From Histidinibacterium lentulum (GTDB lineage Bacteria; Pseudomonadota; Alphaproteobacteria; Rhodobacterales; Rhodobacteraceae): a stretch of 64,000 nucleotides of DNA. Under the pieces are notes generated by a model that was not told the DNA's origin, searched no databases, and worked only from the letters and a program-made list of their open reading frames with translations. Location: NCBI RefSeq assembly GCF_003789055.1, contig NZ_ML119081.1, positions 248,001 to 312,000 on the forward strand, written 5' to 3'. Each line of letters starts with the position of its first letter. Position 1 is the stretch's first letter. Of this stretch, positions 56,105 through 64,000 are shown piece by piece. Both the position numbers and the translations under genes were made by a program.

Positions 56105-56126
56105 TGAACTCGGCCCATAAATACGT

Positions 56127-56146
56127 TAGTACGCAGGTTCGTACTA
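56127..56146. promoter_or_regulatory. Inverted repeat TAGTACG-N6-CGTACTA, operator of the HTH/transglutaminase operon
   Basis: TAGTACG (56127-56133) and CGTACTA (56140-56146) are perfect complements with a 6-nt spacer in an AT-rich patch (ATAAATACGT) upstream of the minus-strand regulator. It could also influence the divergent small membrane protein gene. Confidence 0.6.
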
Positions 56147-56219
56147 TTGGTCCCCGCAGTCGTCAAGTCGCGGGCCTTCAAGGCGGCGCGACGCCACGAC
56201 GGGAGCGAAGGAGGTTCAG

Positions 56220-56261
56220 GTGACAGAGGGCGAACCCGGGCAGGACGACCGACCGAGATGA
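56220..56261 (+). CDS. Possible 13-codon leader cistron coupled to the next gene
   Basis: AAGGAGG at 56208-56214 is followed 5 nt later by GTG 56220, encoding MTEGEPGQDDRPR and ending in TGA (56259-56261) that overlaps the next ATG (56258) as ATGA. The following gene's own ATG has no comparable ribosome site. It may be a coupling peptide, or the sign that the true start of the membrane protein was frame-displaced. Confidence 0.4.
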   Translation: MTEGEPGQDDRPR

Positions 56262-56617
56262 AGACCACGGACGAAGAGAAAGCCGCGTTGCGAGGCACAG
56301 GCCCGCCAGGGTGGTATGGTCCGGCGCTCGGCGCGATCTGGGCCGTCCTGATTCTTCAGGTCATGCTGCCGTTTCCGGCGAATGCGGTCGTCGCCACCAC
56401 CGCCGCGGCGACCGGCGGATACCTCGTCTGGAAAGCCGAAGGCGGCTTGGGCGGTCGATCCTCCCGACGCAGGGCACTGCTCTTCCTCCTCCTGCTCGCC
56501 CTTCTCGGCCTGAGCCTTTTCGCGTACCACATCGTGAACATCGGCTGGGCGCCGCCCGTCCTCGGGCTGGTCGCGTTCGGCACGGCATGGGCGCTCCCGG
56601 CACGCAATGCGTCCTGA
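56258..56617 (+). CDS. Small membrane protein, unknown function
   Basis: A 119-residue protein with three to four predicted helices (about 23-38, 41-58, 72-90, 95-113), a Lys/Glu-rich N-terminus (MKTTDEEKAALRG) and an RRRALLFLLLLALLGL segment. No family was recognised. It is divergent from the HTH regulator and convergent with the AHSA1 gene. Translation may depend on the upstream mini-cistron. Confidence 0.6.
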   Translation: MKTTDEEKAALRGTGPPGWYGPALGAIWAVLILQVMLPFPANAVVATTAAATGGYLVWKAEGGLGGRSSRRRALLFLLLLALLGLSLFAYHIVNIGWAPPVLGLVAFGTAWALPARNAS

Positions 56618-56653
56618 CGTGGGCAGATACAGGCCCAAGTGGGCCCTTCGCCG

Positions 56654-57085
56654 TCAATTGGCCACGGGGGCTGACTGGCCAGCGGCACCCAGGTGGCCGG
56701 GGAGCTTCTTCCACAGCAGGTCTTTCCAGCCGAAGCCGAGGGCGATGCGCGGGATGACGTTCGAAAGGCCGGCGAAGCCCGAATGGCGCAGGGTCAGGCG
56801 CGTGCCTTCGTCCGTCTCCGCCAGATCGAAGCTCACGCGCGTGTCGAGCCCGCCACCCCGCCAGCTGATCACGAGGCGCTCGGGCGGCGACAGTTCCAGC
56901 ACCTCGCACCGCACGATCCCGTCGAACCCCGGGGCGGGCTTGGTCGTGAAGGTGAACCGGTGTCCGACCTCGGGACGGAAGTCGTTGGGCATGAGCCAGG
57001 CCGCGAGCTGGCCACTGTCGGTCAGGGCGTGCCAGACCATCTCGCGGGGATAGCCGAGGGTGCGGCTGATCTCGATGTCCTTCAT
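56654..57085 (-). CDS. SRPBCC / AHSA1-family protein
   Basis: A 143-residue START-like protein (MKDIEISRTLGYPREMVWHALTDSGQ is the standard AHSA1 opening in two segments) with the WRGGGLDTRVSFDLAETDEGTRLTL core. It binds hydrophobic ligands or acts as Hsp90-cochaperone-like protein in other organisms. It is paired, 13 nt downstream, with an ArsR regulator, a very common bacterial arrangement where the SRPBCC protein is the regulated partner. Confidence 0.88.
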   Translation of the reverse strand: MKDIEISRTLGYPREMVWHALTDSGQLAAWLMPNDFRPEVGHRFTFTTKPAPGFDGIVRCEVLELSPPERLVISWRGGGLDTRVSFDLAETDEGTRLTLRHSGFAGLSNVIPRIALGFGWKDLLWKKLPGHLGAAGQSAPVAN

Positions 57086-57098
57086 TGTCGGGGCGTCC

Positions 57099-57452
57099 TC
57101 AATTCTTCATGCGCGACAGGTGGTCTTCCAGCGCGTCGAGACGGTCCGACCAGAACGCCTCGTATTTCGCGATCCAGTCCGCGACCCGCCGCAGCTCGGC
57201 AGCCCGCACGCTGTAGAGCGTGCGCCGTCCTTCGGTCCTCGCGTCCACGAGCCCTGCCAGTCGCAGCACCTGCATGTGCTGGGACACCGAGGGCTGGGCG
57301 ATCCCCAGATGGTCGGCGAGGACCCCGACCGTGCGCTCTTCGGCAAGCATCAGGTCCAGCATTTGCCGGCGGTTGGGATCGGCGATCGCCCGGAAGGGAT
57401 CCTGGTTCGGAGATACGCGTGTCATCGGCGGCTCATGCGGTTCGCGGCTCAT
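57099..57452 (-). CDS. ArsR-family transcriptional regulator
   Basis: A 117-residue winged-helix repressor. DPNRRQMLDLMLAEERTVGV leads to the recognition helix in AQPSVSQHMQVLRLAGLVDAR and the wing EGRRTLYSVR. No metal cysteines are visible, so it is of the SRPBCC-linked type. A possible leaderless start: ATG 57452 has no clear ribosome site, and an ATG at 57425 is an alternative. Confidence 0.88.
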   Translation of the reverse strand: MSREPHEPPMTRVSPNQDPFRAIADPNRRQMLDLMLAEERTVGVLADHLGIAQPSVSQHMQVLRLAGLVDARTEGRRTLYSVRAAELRRVADWIAKYEAFWSDRLDALEDHLSRMKN

Positions 57453-57455
57453 TCA

Positions 57456-57471
57456 ATAGGTGATGGCCTAT
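57456..57471. promoter_or_regulatory. Inverted repeat ATAGG-N6-CCTAT next to the ArsR start
   Basis: ATAGG (57456-57460) and CCTAT (57467-57471) are perfect 5-bp arms with a 6-nt spacer, four bases from the ArsR ATG. The position fits autorepression. Confidence 0.45.
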
Positions 57472-57674
57472 GATTTCAACCATGTTGGCAATGGCCGCTC
57501 CCTCGACGCTCTCGCCTCCCGAAATGGGCACACCCGAGGCCGGCTGAAGCATCTGCGAAGCGCCTGGCATGACGATCCGACCGGAGTCGCTGTTCGCAGG
57601 GCCGCATCGGATCCGCCTCTCCCCGTTTCGCCGCGTGCGCGACGGCGTGATACAAGGGTTCGGAAGGATCCGAG

Positions 57675-58490
57675 ATGGAGGTCTTCTGGTCGATGCCCGA
57701 GCGGAACATCCCGCCCGTCATGCACCGTCACCCCTGCCCTGCATGGCTGCACGGGCTCGTGGCCGGCATGACCGGATACAAGGAACGCTCGGGCATGGCA
57801 GCTGTGCAGCGGGAGCCCGCCTCCCTCGTGGTTCCCATGGTCATCAGCTTTCGCGACGCCTTCACGATCGCGCTGGAGCCGGGTCCGTCGGACGGCGACC
57901 GCCACGCGGACTTCGTCGCGGGACTGACGTCGGGGCCCGTCCGGATCGGATCGACCGGCAACGCGGAATGCATCCAGATCGACTTCACGCCGCTGGGGGC
58001 CCTCCGGTTCTTCGGCCTGCCGCTGTCGGAGATCGCCGCGCAGCTCGTCCCGGTCGACGCACTGCTCGGACCGGTCGGACGGGCCTTGCGCGACGATCTC
58101 GGCGCCACCGACGACTGGCCGGGGCGGTTCGCCCTGGTCGAGCGGTTCCTGCAGGGGCGGTTTCTCCACGCGCCGTCCGCGCTGACCGAAGGCGCCTGGA
58201 CGCTGATGATGCGCGCCCACGCTTCGCTGCGCGTGGAGCAGCTTGCGGCGGAGCTCGGTGTCAGCCGCAAGCATCTGTCGCGCCGGTTTCAGCACGAGAT
58301 CGGACTGAGGCCCAAGACCGTGGCGCGGATCCTGCGGTTCCGGCGCAGCCTGACGACGATCCGTGCGGCGGGAGGCAGCACAGATCTCGCGGATATCGCC
58401 GCCGCGGGCGGCTATGCAGACCAGGCGCACATGACGCGGGAGTTTCAGGCCCTGGGCGGAGGCACGCCGCGGTCCCTGATCCATTTCTGA
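57675..58490 (+). CDS. AraC-family transcriptional regulator
   Basis: A 271-residue regulator with an N-terminal sensing half (1 to about 160) and a C-terminal double HTH (about 175-271). Recognition features are LRVEQLAAELGVSRKHLSRRF and DIAAAGGYADQAHMTREFQAL. The ligand is unknown. The following VOC-protein gene, 95 nt downstream on the same strand, is a possible target. Confidence 0.85.
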   Translation: MEVFWSMPERNIPPVMHRHPCPAWLHGLVAGMTGYKERSGMAAVQREPASLVVPMVISFRDAFTIALEPGPSDGDRHADFVAGLTSGPVRIGSTGNAECIQIDFTPLGALRFFGLPLSEIAAQLVPVDALLGPVGRALRDDLGATDDWPGRFALVERFLQGRFLHAPSALTEGAWTLMMRAHASLRVEQLAAELGVSRKHLSRRFQHEIGLRPKTVARILRFRRSLTTIRAAGGSTDLADIAAAGGYADQAHMTREFQALGGGTPRSLIHF

Positions 58491-58585
58491 GCAGTCGGAG
58501 ATGCGCGCGCGGAGGCGACTTTCCTTCAAGATCGCGTCGCCGCTCCGGCGTAAGCTGCCCTCCATCAGACCCGGAGGACCGTCGC

Positions 58586-59008
58586 ATGAACACCGCCCCC
58601 TGCATATTCCCGACCCTGCGCTTTCGCGAGTCAGCCACCATGCTGGACTGGCTCAAGGCGGCCTTCGGCTTCTCCGAGCACGCGGTCTTCCGTGACGGCG
58701 ACTCCATCGCCCATGCGGAGCTGCGGCTCGGGCGCTCCATCATCATGATCGGCCAGAGCAAGGACGACGACTATGGCCGGCTCGTCGGCAGCCCCGAATC
58801 CCGCAGGACCGACGCGATCTACGTCGCGGTGTCGGACGCGGATGCCGCCTGCGCCCGGGCCGAGGCGGCGGGCGCAGATATCGTGCAGCCGCTGCGGGAC
58901 ACCGGCCACGGCCGCGAGTTCACCTGCCGCGATCCGGAAGGCAACCTCTGGGCCTTCGGCACCTACTGGCCCGTCGTTGCCCCGGAGGAGGACGGGTCAC
59001 AGGCGTGA
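58586..59008 (+). CDS. VOC (glyoxalase-like) superfamily protein
   Basis: A 140-residue VOC protein: IFPTLRFRESATMLDWLKAA, AELRLGRSIIMIG and the second half HGREFTCRDPEGNLWAFGTYW. The E in DPEGNLW is a typical metal ligand. It is similar to PhnB-like and bleomycin-resistance-like proteins. It has a good ribosome site (GGAGGA) before ATG 58586. Confidence 0.85.
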   Translation: MNTAPCIFPTLRFRESATMLDWLKAAFGFSEHAVFRDGDSIAHAELRLGRSIIMIGQSKDDDYGRLVGSPESRRTDAIYVAVSDADAACARAEAAGADIVQPLRDTGHGREFTCRDPEGNLWAFGTYWPVVAPEEDGSQA

Positions 59009-59260
59009 CCTCGGACCCGTCGCCCCACCATAGCCCTTCGACGTCGTCCAGGGCGCCGCAAGCCCTCTGTGCAGGGAGGCGGAACGGGGTTGACGGCCCG
59101 GCCCATCCGGCGAAGGCAGGAATAGATCGTCAACGATCGCCCCGGCAATCCGGGCCACCCGTGAGCGGACCCGCACAGAGCATCACCTGGAAGGAATCGG
59201 TCTGCGACGGGGACGCAACGGTGCGGCGCCGCCGGCGATCCGAAGGGAGCGGGATGGACG

Positions 59261-59923
59261 ATGTCTTTCGGCGACACGGACCTGCGGGGCAGACGGGGCC
59301 TTCGAACACTCGTCGGACTGGGGATCGCCTTTCTGCCGATCTATGCGAACCGGATCGTTGCGGTAACCGGGATCGAGGCGGACTTCTTCCGCGGGCCGCC
59401 GTCTGTCCTCCTCTGGAACTGGCTGGCCGTCGCGCTGATCCTCCTGTTCATCGTGACGGTCGAGCGCCTCGGCCCCAAGTCGATCGGGTTGCGGAGGCCG
59501 AGCGCCGCGGACCTCGGGTGGGCGGTCGGGTTCTTCGCTCTTGCGACGGGACTCTCCTCGATCCTGACATCCCTGGTTCCACCTGCCCCGTCCGGCGGCA
59601 TGGATCTCTTGCTGGCCTTGCCGCTGCCCGTCCTGATCGCGCTGATCGTCACGACGGCCGTGACCGAAGAGGTGCTCTATCGCGGGTATCCGATCGAACG
59701 ACTGGCCTCCCTTACCGGCAGCTTGAGGCTCGCCACGGCGGTGAGCCTCACGCTCTTCGTCGCGCCGCATCTGCTGTTCTTCGGGCCGCACTGGCTGCTG
59801 TACCAGGGCCTCAACGTCGCGCTGATCTACGCGCTCTACCTGTGGCGGCGCAATCTGCCGGCCTGCATGCTGCTGCACGGACTCGGCAATGCGATGATCC
59901 TCGTGCCGGTCCTGACCGGCTGA
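59261..59923 (+). CDS. CPBP-family intramembrane metalloprotease (CAAX-like)
   Basis: Integral membrane protein of 220 residues. Motif 1 is EEVLYRG (E136, E137, R141), motif 2 is H170 in VAPHLLFF, and motif 3 is H206-N210 in LLHGLGN, all required in Abi/CAAX-type intramembrane proteases. Bacterial members are linked to bacteriocin self-immunity or protein maturation. It lies just upstream of the toxin-antitoxin operon, without evident connection. Confidence 0.88.
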   Translation: MSFGDTDLRGRRGLRTLVGLGIAFLPIYANRIVAVTGIEADFFRGPPSVLLWNWLAVALILLFIVTVERLGPKSIGLRRPSAADLGWAVGFFALATGLSSILTSLVPPAPSGGMDLLLALPLPVLIALIVTTAVTEEVLYRGYPIERLASLTGSLRLATAVSLTLFVAPHLLFFGPHWLLYQGLNVALIYALYLWRRNLPACMLLHGLGNAMILVPVLTG

Positions 59924-59969
59924 CATGGGATGGGCCTCCCGCCCCCGGCCGGGTGACGGCCGCGCGCAA

Positions 59970-60017
59970 CAGATAGGATCATATGGACTTGTTTGCGGGT
60001 CCATATGATCCTATCTG
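59970..60017. promoter_or_regulatory. 19-bp-arm inverted repeat over the toxin-antitoxin promoter
   Basis: CAGATAGGATCATATGGAC (59970-59988) and its exact reverse complement (59999-60017) are separated by 10 nt. A possible promoter is embedded: TTGTTT (59989-59994) in the spacer and TATCTG (60012-60017) in the right arm, 17 nt apart. Binding of the antitoxin here would block transcription. The arms also contain the smaller palindrome CATATG. Confidence 0.8.
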
Positions 60018-60046
60018 CCATGCGAGGGTCGAAGGAGTGGCAGACC

Positions 60047-60436
60047 ATGCAGAATCCCGTTCTGGACCGGACCGCACCGGATCGGCAGCGCGTCGCGCTC
60101 AAGGCCTTTGCCCGGATCGCGGATGCATGGTCTCTGACCCTGCGCGAGGCGGCCGCGCTTGCGGACATGTCGGACTCAACCTGGAAACGGGCCAGGAAGC
60201 CCGGATTTGCGGGGGATCTGACGCGGGACCAGATGCTGCGGTTCTCCGCGCTCATCGGCCTCTACAAGTCGCTCGAGCTGTATTTCGATGAACCGATCTC
60301 GCGCGACTGGGTGAAACTGCCGAACCGTGGTCCGGAGTTCGACGGCGCGCGGCCCGTCGACGCGATGATCGAAGGGGGATTGCCCAAGATCCTGCGCGTG
60401 CGGGGTTATGTGGATGCACTGCGGGGCGGGGTTTGA
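60047..60436 (+). CDS. Xre/MbcA/ParS-family antitoxin of a RES-Xre system
   Basis: A 129-residue protein with a HTH-like N-terminal half (about 15-60, RVALKAFARIADAWSLTLREAA in parts) and a C-terminal toxin-binding domain (about 75-129, EGGLPKILRVRGYVDALRGG) of the DUF2384 type. It neutralises the RES toxin and probably represses the operon. ATG 60047 was chosen because GAAGGAG lies 9 nt before it; the longer frame from TTG 59993 would be inside the operator. The stop overlaps the toxin start by 3 bases (TTGA). Confidence 0.87.
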   Translation: MQNPVLDRTAPDRQRVALKAFARIADAWSLTLREAAALADMSDSTWKRARKPGFAGDLTRDQMLRFSALIGLYKSLELYFDEPISRDWVKLPNRGPEFDGARPVDAMIEGGLPKILRVRGYVDALRGGV

Positions 60437-61122
60437 GGATCACGTCGGTCAACGACCGCGCCCTTGTCCGGCTGATCCCCGAGACCCATCACAAGCCGCC
60501 TGTGCTGCGGGGCCTCGTGGACAGCGACGAGGAGGCGGCGATCCTAGCCGGGATCGAAGGCGAGACGAGCGCCCGCCTGATCGCGGAACGCGAGGGCAGC
60601 CCCGCGCTCGACCGGCGCGAACTGGCATTCGCGCGGCGGTCCCATGACCTGACCCTCTACGGGCAGAGCCATGTCAACGCGGCCTTCACCTATACCCGAC
60701 CCTCGGGGAACCGGTTCAATTCCGGCGACCGCGGTGCCTGGTACTGCGCCTGGGAGACGCTGACGAGCGCGCAGGAGGTCGGCTTTCACCGCACCCGCGA
60801 GCTGGGTTTCATCGGCCGCTACGAGGACGAGGCGCGTTACGTGGAACTGCTGGCGGATTTCATCGGGGATTTCCCCGATCTGCAGGGGGACGCGCATCTT
60901 GCGCTCGATCCCGACCCCGAGCGGGGCTATCCGGCCGGGCAGCGCCTCGCTGCGGACTTGCGGGCAGAGGGGCATCGCGGGCTCATCTACCCCTCCGTGC
61001 GCCACCCGGACGGACGGTGCTTCGTCGCCTTCGATCCCGGCATCATCCAGAATGTCCGCCCGGGCGCGAGCTGGAAGCTCGTCTGGCAAGGCGCGCCCGA
61101 GTTCACGATCGAGGGGCTCTGA
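60433..61122 (+). CDS. RES-domain toxin (NAD+ phosphorylase family)
   Basis: A 229-residue RES protein. Relatives degrade NAD+ with phosphate and cause growth arrest. Likely active-site residues are R94 ([15 protein letters not shown]), Y104, E115 ([11 protein letters not shown]) and S188 ([12 protein letters not shown]), as in the RES family. The start is TTG 60433, overlapping the antitoxin stop, which couples toxin to antitoxin translation and lowers its yield. It is intact, with no frame break. Confidence 0.88.
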   Translation: MRITSVNDRALVRLIPETHHKPPVLRGLVDSDEEAAILAGIEGETSARLIAEREGSPALDRRELAFARRSHDLTLYGQSHVNAAFTYTRPSGNRFNSGDRGAWYCAWETLTSAQEVGFHRTRELGFIGRYEDEARYVELLADFIGDFPDLQGDAHLALDPDPERGYPAGQRLAADLRAEGHRGLIYPSVRHPDGRCFVAFDPGIIQNVRPGASWKLVWQGAPEFTIEGL

Positions 61123-61313
61123 AACCGGTCGACAGCGTCACGCGGCACTTCAGCCCATGGCATCGAGGTTCTCGAGAAGCGGAAACCGTCTCAGTCAGTT
61201 TCCGGCAATGCCCTCTCCTCCCGCTCCACCACCGATCGTGCCCCCTGCTGCCCGCCGAGAAGCAGGCGCAGGACACCGTCGGAGGGCCGGATACCGCACG
61301 AAACCGTGGAGAA

Positions 61314-61390
<77 letters not shown>

Positions 61391-61398
61391 CTCGGCGC

Positions 61399-61427
61399 TC
61401 CATAGCAGCGCCCTCGGGCCGTCGCAA
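61399..61427 (-). promoter_or_regulatory. Promoter for tRNA-Arg
   Basis: On the minus strand TTGCGA (61427-61422) and TATGGA (61404-61399) are spaced exactly 17 nt and lie 8 nt before the tRNA 5' end. Confidence 0.55.
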
Positions 61428-61446
61428 CGCCGAAAGGGCGCGACCG

Positions 61447-62667
<1,221 letters not shown>

Positions 62668-62679
62668 CGACCCTCTCTC

Positions 62680-63261
62680 TCAGACGCTCGCCCCGACGAG
62701 GCCGAGCAGGACAGACAGCCCCACTCCGACACCCAGAAGGGCGGCGACAAGCGTCAGCGCGGCGCGTCCGAGACTGTCGAATCGCTGCGCGACATTGATG
62801 AAATTGACCAGAACCCACAGGGCAATGGCCACGGAAGCCAGCGCCGCGATCGACCCCAGCAGTGGCAGAAGCATCAGCAGCACCGCCTGCACGGTCTGCA
62901 GCGCCAGCAGGAGCACCTGCAGCCACACCACGAGCGCCAGCGTGTCCTCGAAGGCCCCGGTGCCGCCCAGCATCTGGCCCGTCCAGTGCAGGGCGAAGAT
63001 CGTGATCACCAGCGAGCCGCCGAGGATCAGCGCATAGGTCAGCGGCGTGATCGGCGGTCCGGAGGGCGCATCCACCGGGTCCGCGGGCAGCGCGAGACCG
63101 ATCAGCGCGACCAGCAGCACCGACAGGATTGTGACCAGCGCGAGCGCGGACCACAGCACGTCGCGGGACAGCCGGGCCCCCGTGATCAGCCCTGCCACCG
63201 CTGCCGGGTCTCTGACGGTCTGAACGAGAAGGCGGCCGAAGCCCTGCATCGCATCGGTCAT
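62680..63261 (-). CDS. Yip1-family integral membrane protein
   Basis: A 193-residue protein with about five membrane helices (roughly 35-58, 73-95, 105-130, 133-155, 165-190). It resembles bacterial YIP1-like proteins of unknown function. The start ATG 63261 (MTDAMQGFGRLLVQTVRDP) overlaps the upstream gene stop by 4 nt. It sits within the suf operon between sufD and sufS, an arrangement recalled from Rhodobacterales. Confidence 0.78.
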   Translation of the reverse strand: MTDAMQGFGRLLVQTVRDPAAVAGLITGARLSRDVLWSALALVTILSVLLVALIGLALPADPVDAPSGPPITPLTYALILGGSLVITIFALHWTGQMLGGTGAFEDTLALVVWLQVLLLALQTVQAVLLMLLPLLGSIAALASVAIALWVLVNFINVAQRFDSLGRAALTLVAALLGVGVGLSVLLGLVGASV

Positions 63262-63761
63262 ATGCCGCGCTCCGCCTCGATCAGTCCCGCGATCCAGAAC
63301 CAAAGAAAGACCCCGACCCAGAGCGCCCCGGTGAGCATGGCCTCGAAGCCGGGGCCGATGAACCCGCGCACGAGGCCGTGAAGCAGCGCCACCGGGCTCG
63401 CTGCGAGGAGCGCCCAGAACAGCGCCAGCCGTGCCCGGTAGAAGGTCCCGCGCCCGCCCAGGGCCCGTGCTGCCAGATGCGCCAGGGCGCCTATGCCGTA
63501 GAGCATCAGCGGCAGGATCATCACGGTGGCGAAGAAGCCGTAGGTCAGAAGTTGCGTCAGGCTTGCGCCATCCTGACCGGGCAAGGGTTCGATCCCCTCG
63601 GCCGCCCGCACCAGCACCGGCCAGCGCGCCATGAACAGCAGGACACAGGCCGCCATCAGATAGACGATCGCGCGGTCCTCCCGCTCGCCCTTGGCCAGCA
63701 GATCCCGCATGACGCGGCGCGGGCCGCGCCACGTCCGCGCGATATCGGTTGTCACAGCCAT
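63258..63761 (-). CDS. Yip1-like integral membrane protein
   Basis: A 167-residue membrane protein with four helices or so (about 30-48, 73-92, 110-132, 140-163), starting MAVTTDIARTWRGPRRVMRDLL. It is a probable paralog or partner of the next gene. ATG 63761 was chosen because it overlaps the sufD stop by one base (TGATG); the longer frame lies inside sufD. Its link to Fe-S cluster assembly is only by position. Confidence 0.75.
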   Translation of the reverse strand: MAVTTDIARTWRGPRRVMRDLLAKGEREDRAIVYLMAACVLLFMARWPVLVRAAEGIEPLPGQDGASLTQLLTYGFFATVMILPLMLYGIGALAHLAARALGGRGTFYRARLALFWALLAASPVALLHGLVRGFIGPGFEAMLTGALWVGVFLWFWIAGLIEAERGI

Positions 63762-64000
63762 CAGGCCTGCTTGCGCTCCCGCCGCCGCTCCAGCCACTGC
63801 GCCAGACGTTCGCGCAGCGCCTCGGCATAGGCCTCGTTCTCGATCTCCTCAAGCGCCTCGGCCACGAAGGCCAGGGTCAGGAGATCCTGGGCGATCCCTT
63901 CCGGCACGCCGCGGGCGCGCAGGTAGTAGAGCGCGTCGCGGTCGATGGCGCCCGACGTGGAGCCGTGGGAACAGGCCACGTCGTCGGCGTAGATCTCCAG
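63761..64000 (-). CDS. sufD: SufD, Fe-S cluster scaffold subunit, 3' end
   Basis: The last about 79 residues of SufD, the SufBC2D scaffold component. The visible part reads LEIYADDVACSHGSTSGAID, then LYYLRARGVPEGIAQDLLTLAF, all classic C-terminal SufB/SufD features. The gene continues beyond the right edge. It is upstream of the Yip1-like genes and sufS in the same operon. Confidence 0.93.
   Translation of the reverse strand: MEIYADDVACSHGSTSGAIDRDALYYLRARGVPEGIAQDLLTLAFVAEALEEIENEAYAEALRERLAQWLERRRERKQA

Noticed and set aside
57460-57771. A 103-codon plus-strand open frame before the AraC gene
   Set aside because: Its sequence is Arg/Ser/Pro-rich without family features and it overlaps the AraC start; the AraC frame has clear HTH motifs.

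Overview
The window reads as a chromosomal segment of an alphaproteobacterium of the Rhodobacterales (Roseobacter/Paracoccaceae type). The DNA is GC-rich with strong G/C preference at third codon positions. Several local gene sets are typical of that group: the CtrA-pathway phosphotransferase ChpT beside a DUF3553 gene, an L21 protein with a long C-terminal helix-hairpin-helix tail, the order rplU-rpmA-obgE-proB-proA, the ornithine-lipid pair olsB-olsA, and a suf operon interrupted by Yip1-like membrane proteins. No insertion sequence, prophage, integrase or CRISPR array was found.

Layout. 0-13 kb: housekeeping genes (trmFO end, gluQ, hpt, two cytochromes c, olsB-olsA, chpT, then the ribosomal/GTPase/proline block) closing with tRNA-Ser(CGA). 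13.5-25.7 kb: an L-arabinose/arabinoside catabolic operon on the minus strand. It holds a GH51 arabinofuranosidase, a four-gene CUT1-type ABC importer, and the non-phosphorylative route from L-arabinose to 2-oxoglutarate, with a divergent LysR regulator. 25.7-27.8 kb: a gene-poor stretch, an HWE histidine kinase and a response regulator broken by one stop codon. 27.9-37 kb: guaB, a corrinoid-activation-type ASKHA ferredoxin protein, tRNA-Gly(CCC) and the zwf-pgl-pgi operon. 37-42.5 kb: an HNH nuclease, a tightly overlapped esterase/AlkA/CobK/CbiD set and a HerA-like ATPase. 42.5-49 kb: an intergenic region with two plus-strand terminators and a candidate small RNA, then envelope genes (IalB protein, ketosynthase-ACP-LpxD, an L,D-transpeptidase, a DUF882 protein). 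49-59.9 kb: transporters and small regulator/enzyme pairs (CPA1 antiporter, Ca2+/cation antiporter, transglutaminase with its HTH regulator, ArsR with an SRPBCC protein, AraC, VOC proteins, CPBP protease). 60-61.1 kb: a RES-Xre toxin-antitoxin operon with a 19-bp-arm inverted repeat over its promoter. 61.3-64 kb: tRNA-Arg(CCG) and the 3' end of a suf operon.

How parts work together. The arabinose operon covers release of L-arabinose from arabinosides, uptake, oxidation, two dehydrations and a final oxidation to 2-oxoglutarate; only a lactonase gene is missing. zwf, pgl and pgi feed hexose phosphates into 6-phosphogluconate. lpxD sits with a dedicated ACP and ketosynthase, which suggests supply of a special acyl chain for lipid A.

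The two clearest anomalies are disrupted genes: olsB, whose reading frame breaks in a way that fits a 14-nt deletion between CTTCG repeats, and the response regulator behind the HWE kinase, where a TAG replaces an expected acidic codon. The most interesting non-coding signals are the toxin-antitoxin operator, the orphan promoter-terminator unit near 42.8 kb, a 24-bp perfect palindrome at 25.75 kb, and paired inverted repeats in front of several regulators. All functional calls come from reading the translated sequence and recalling families; no database search was run.
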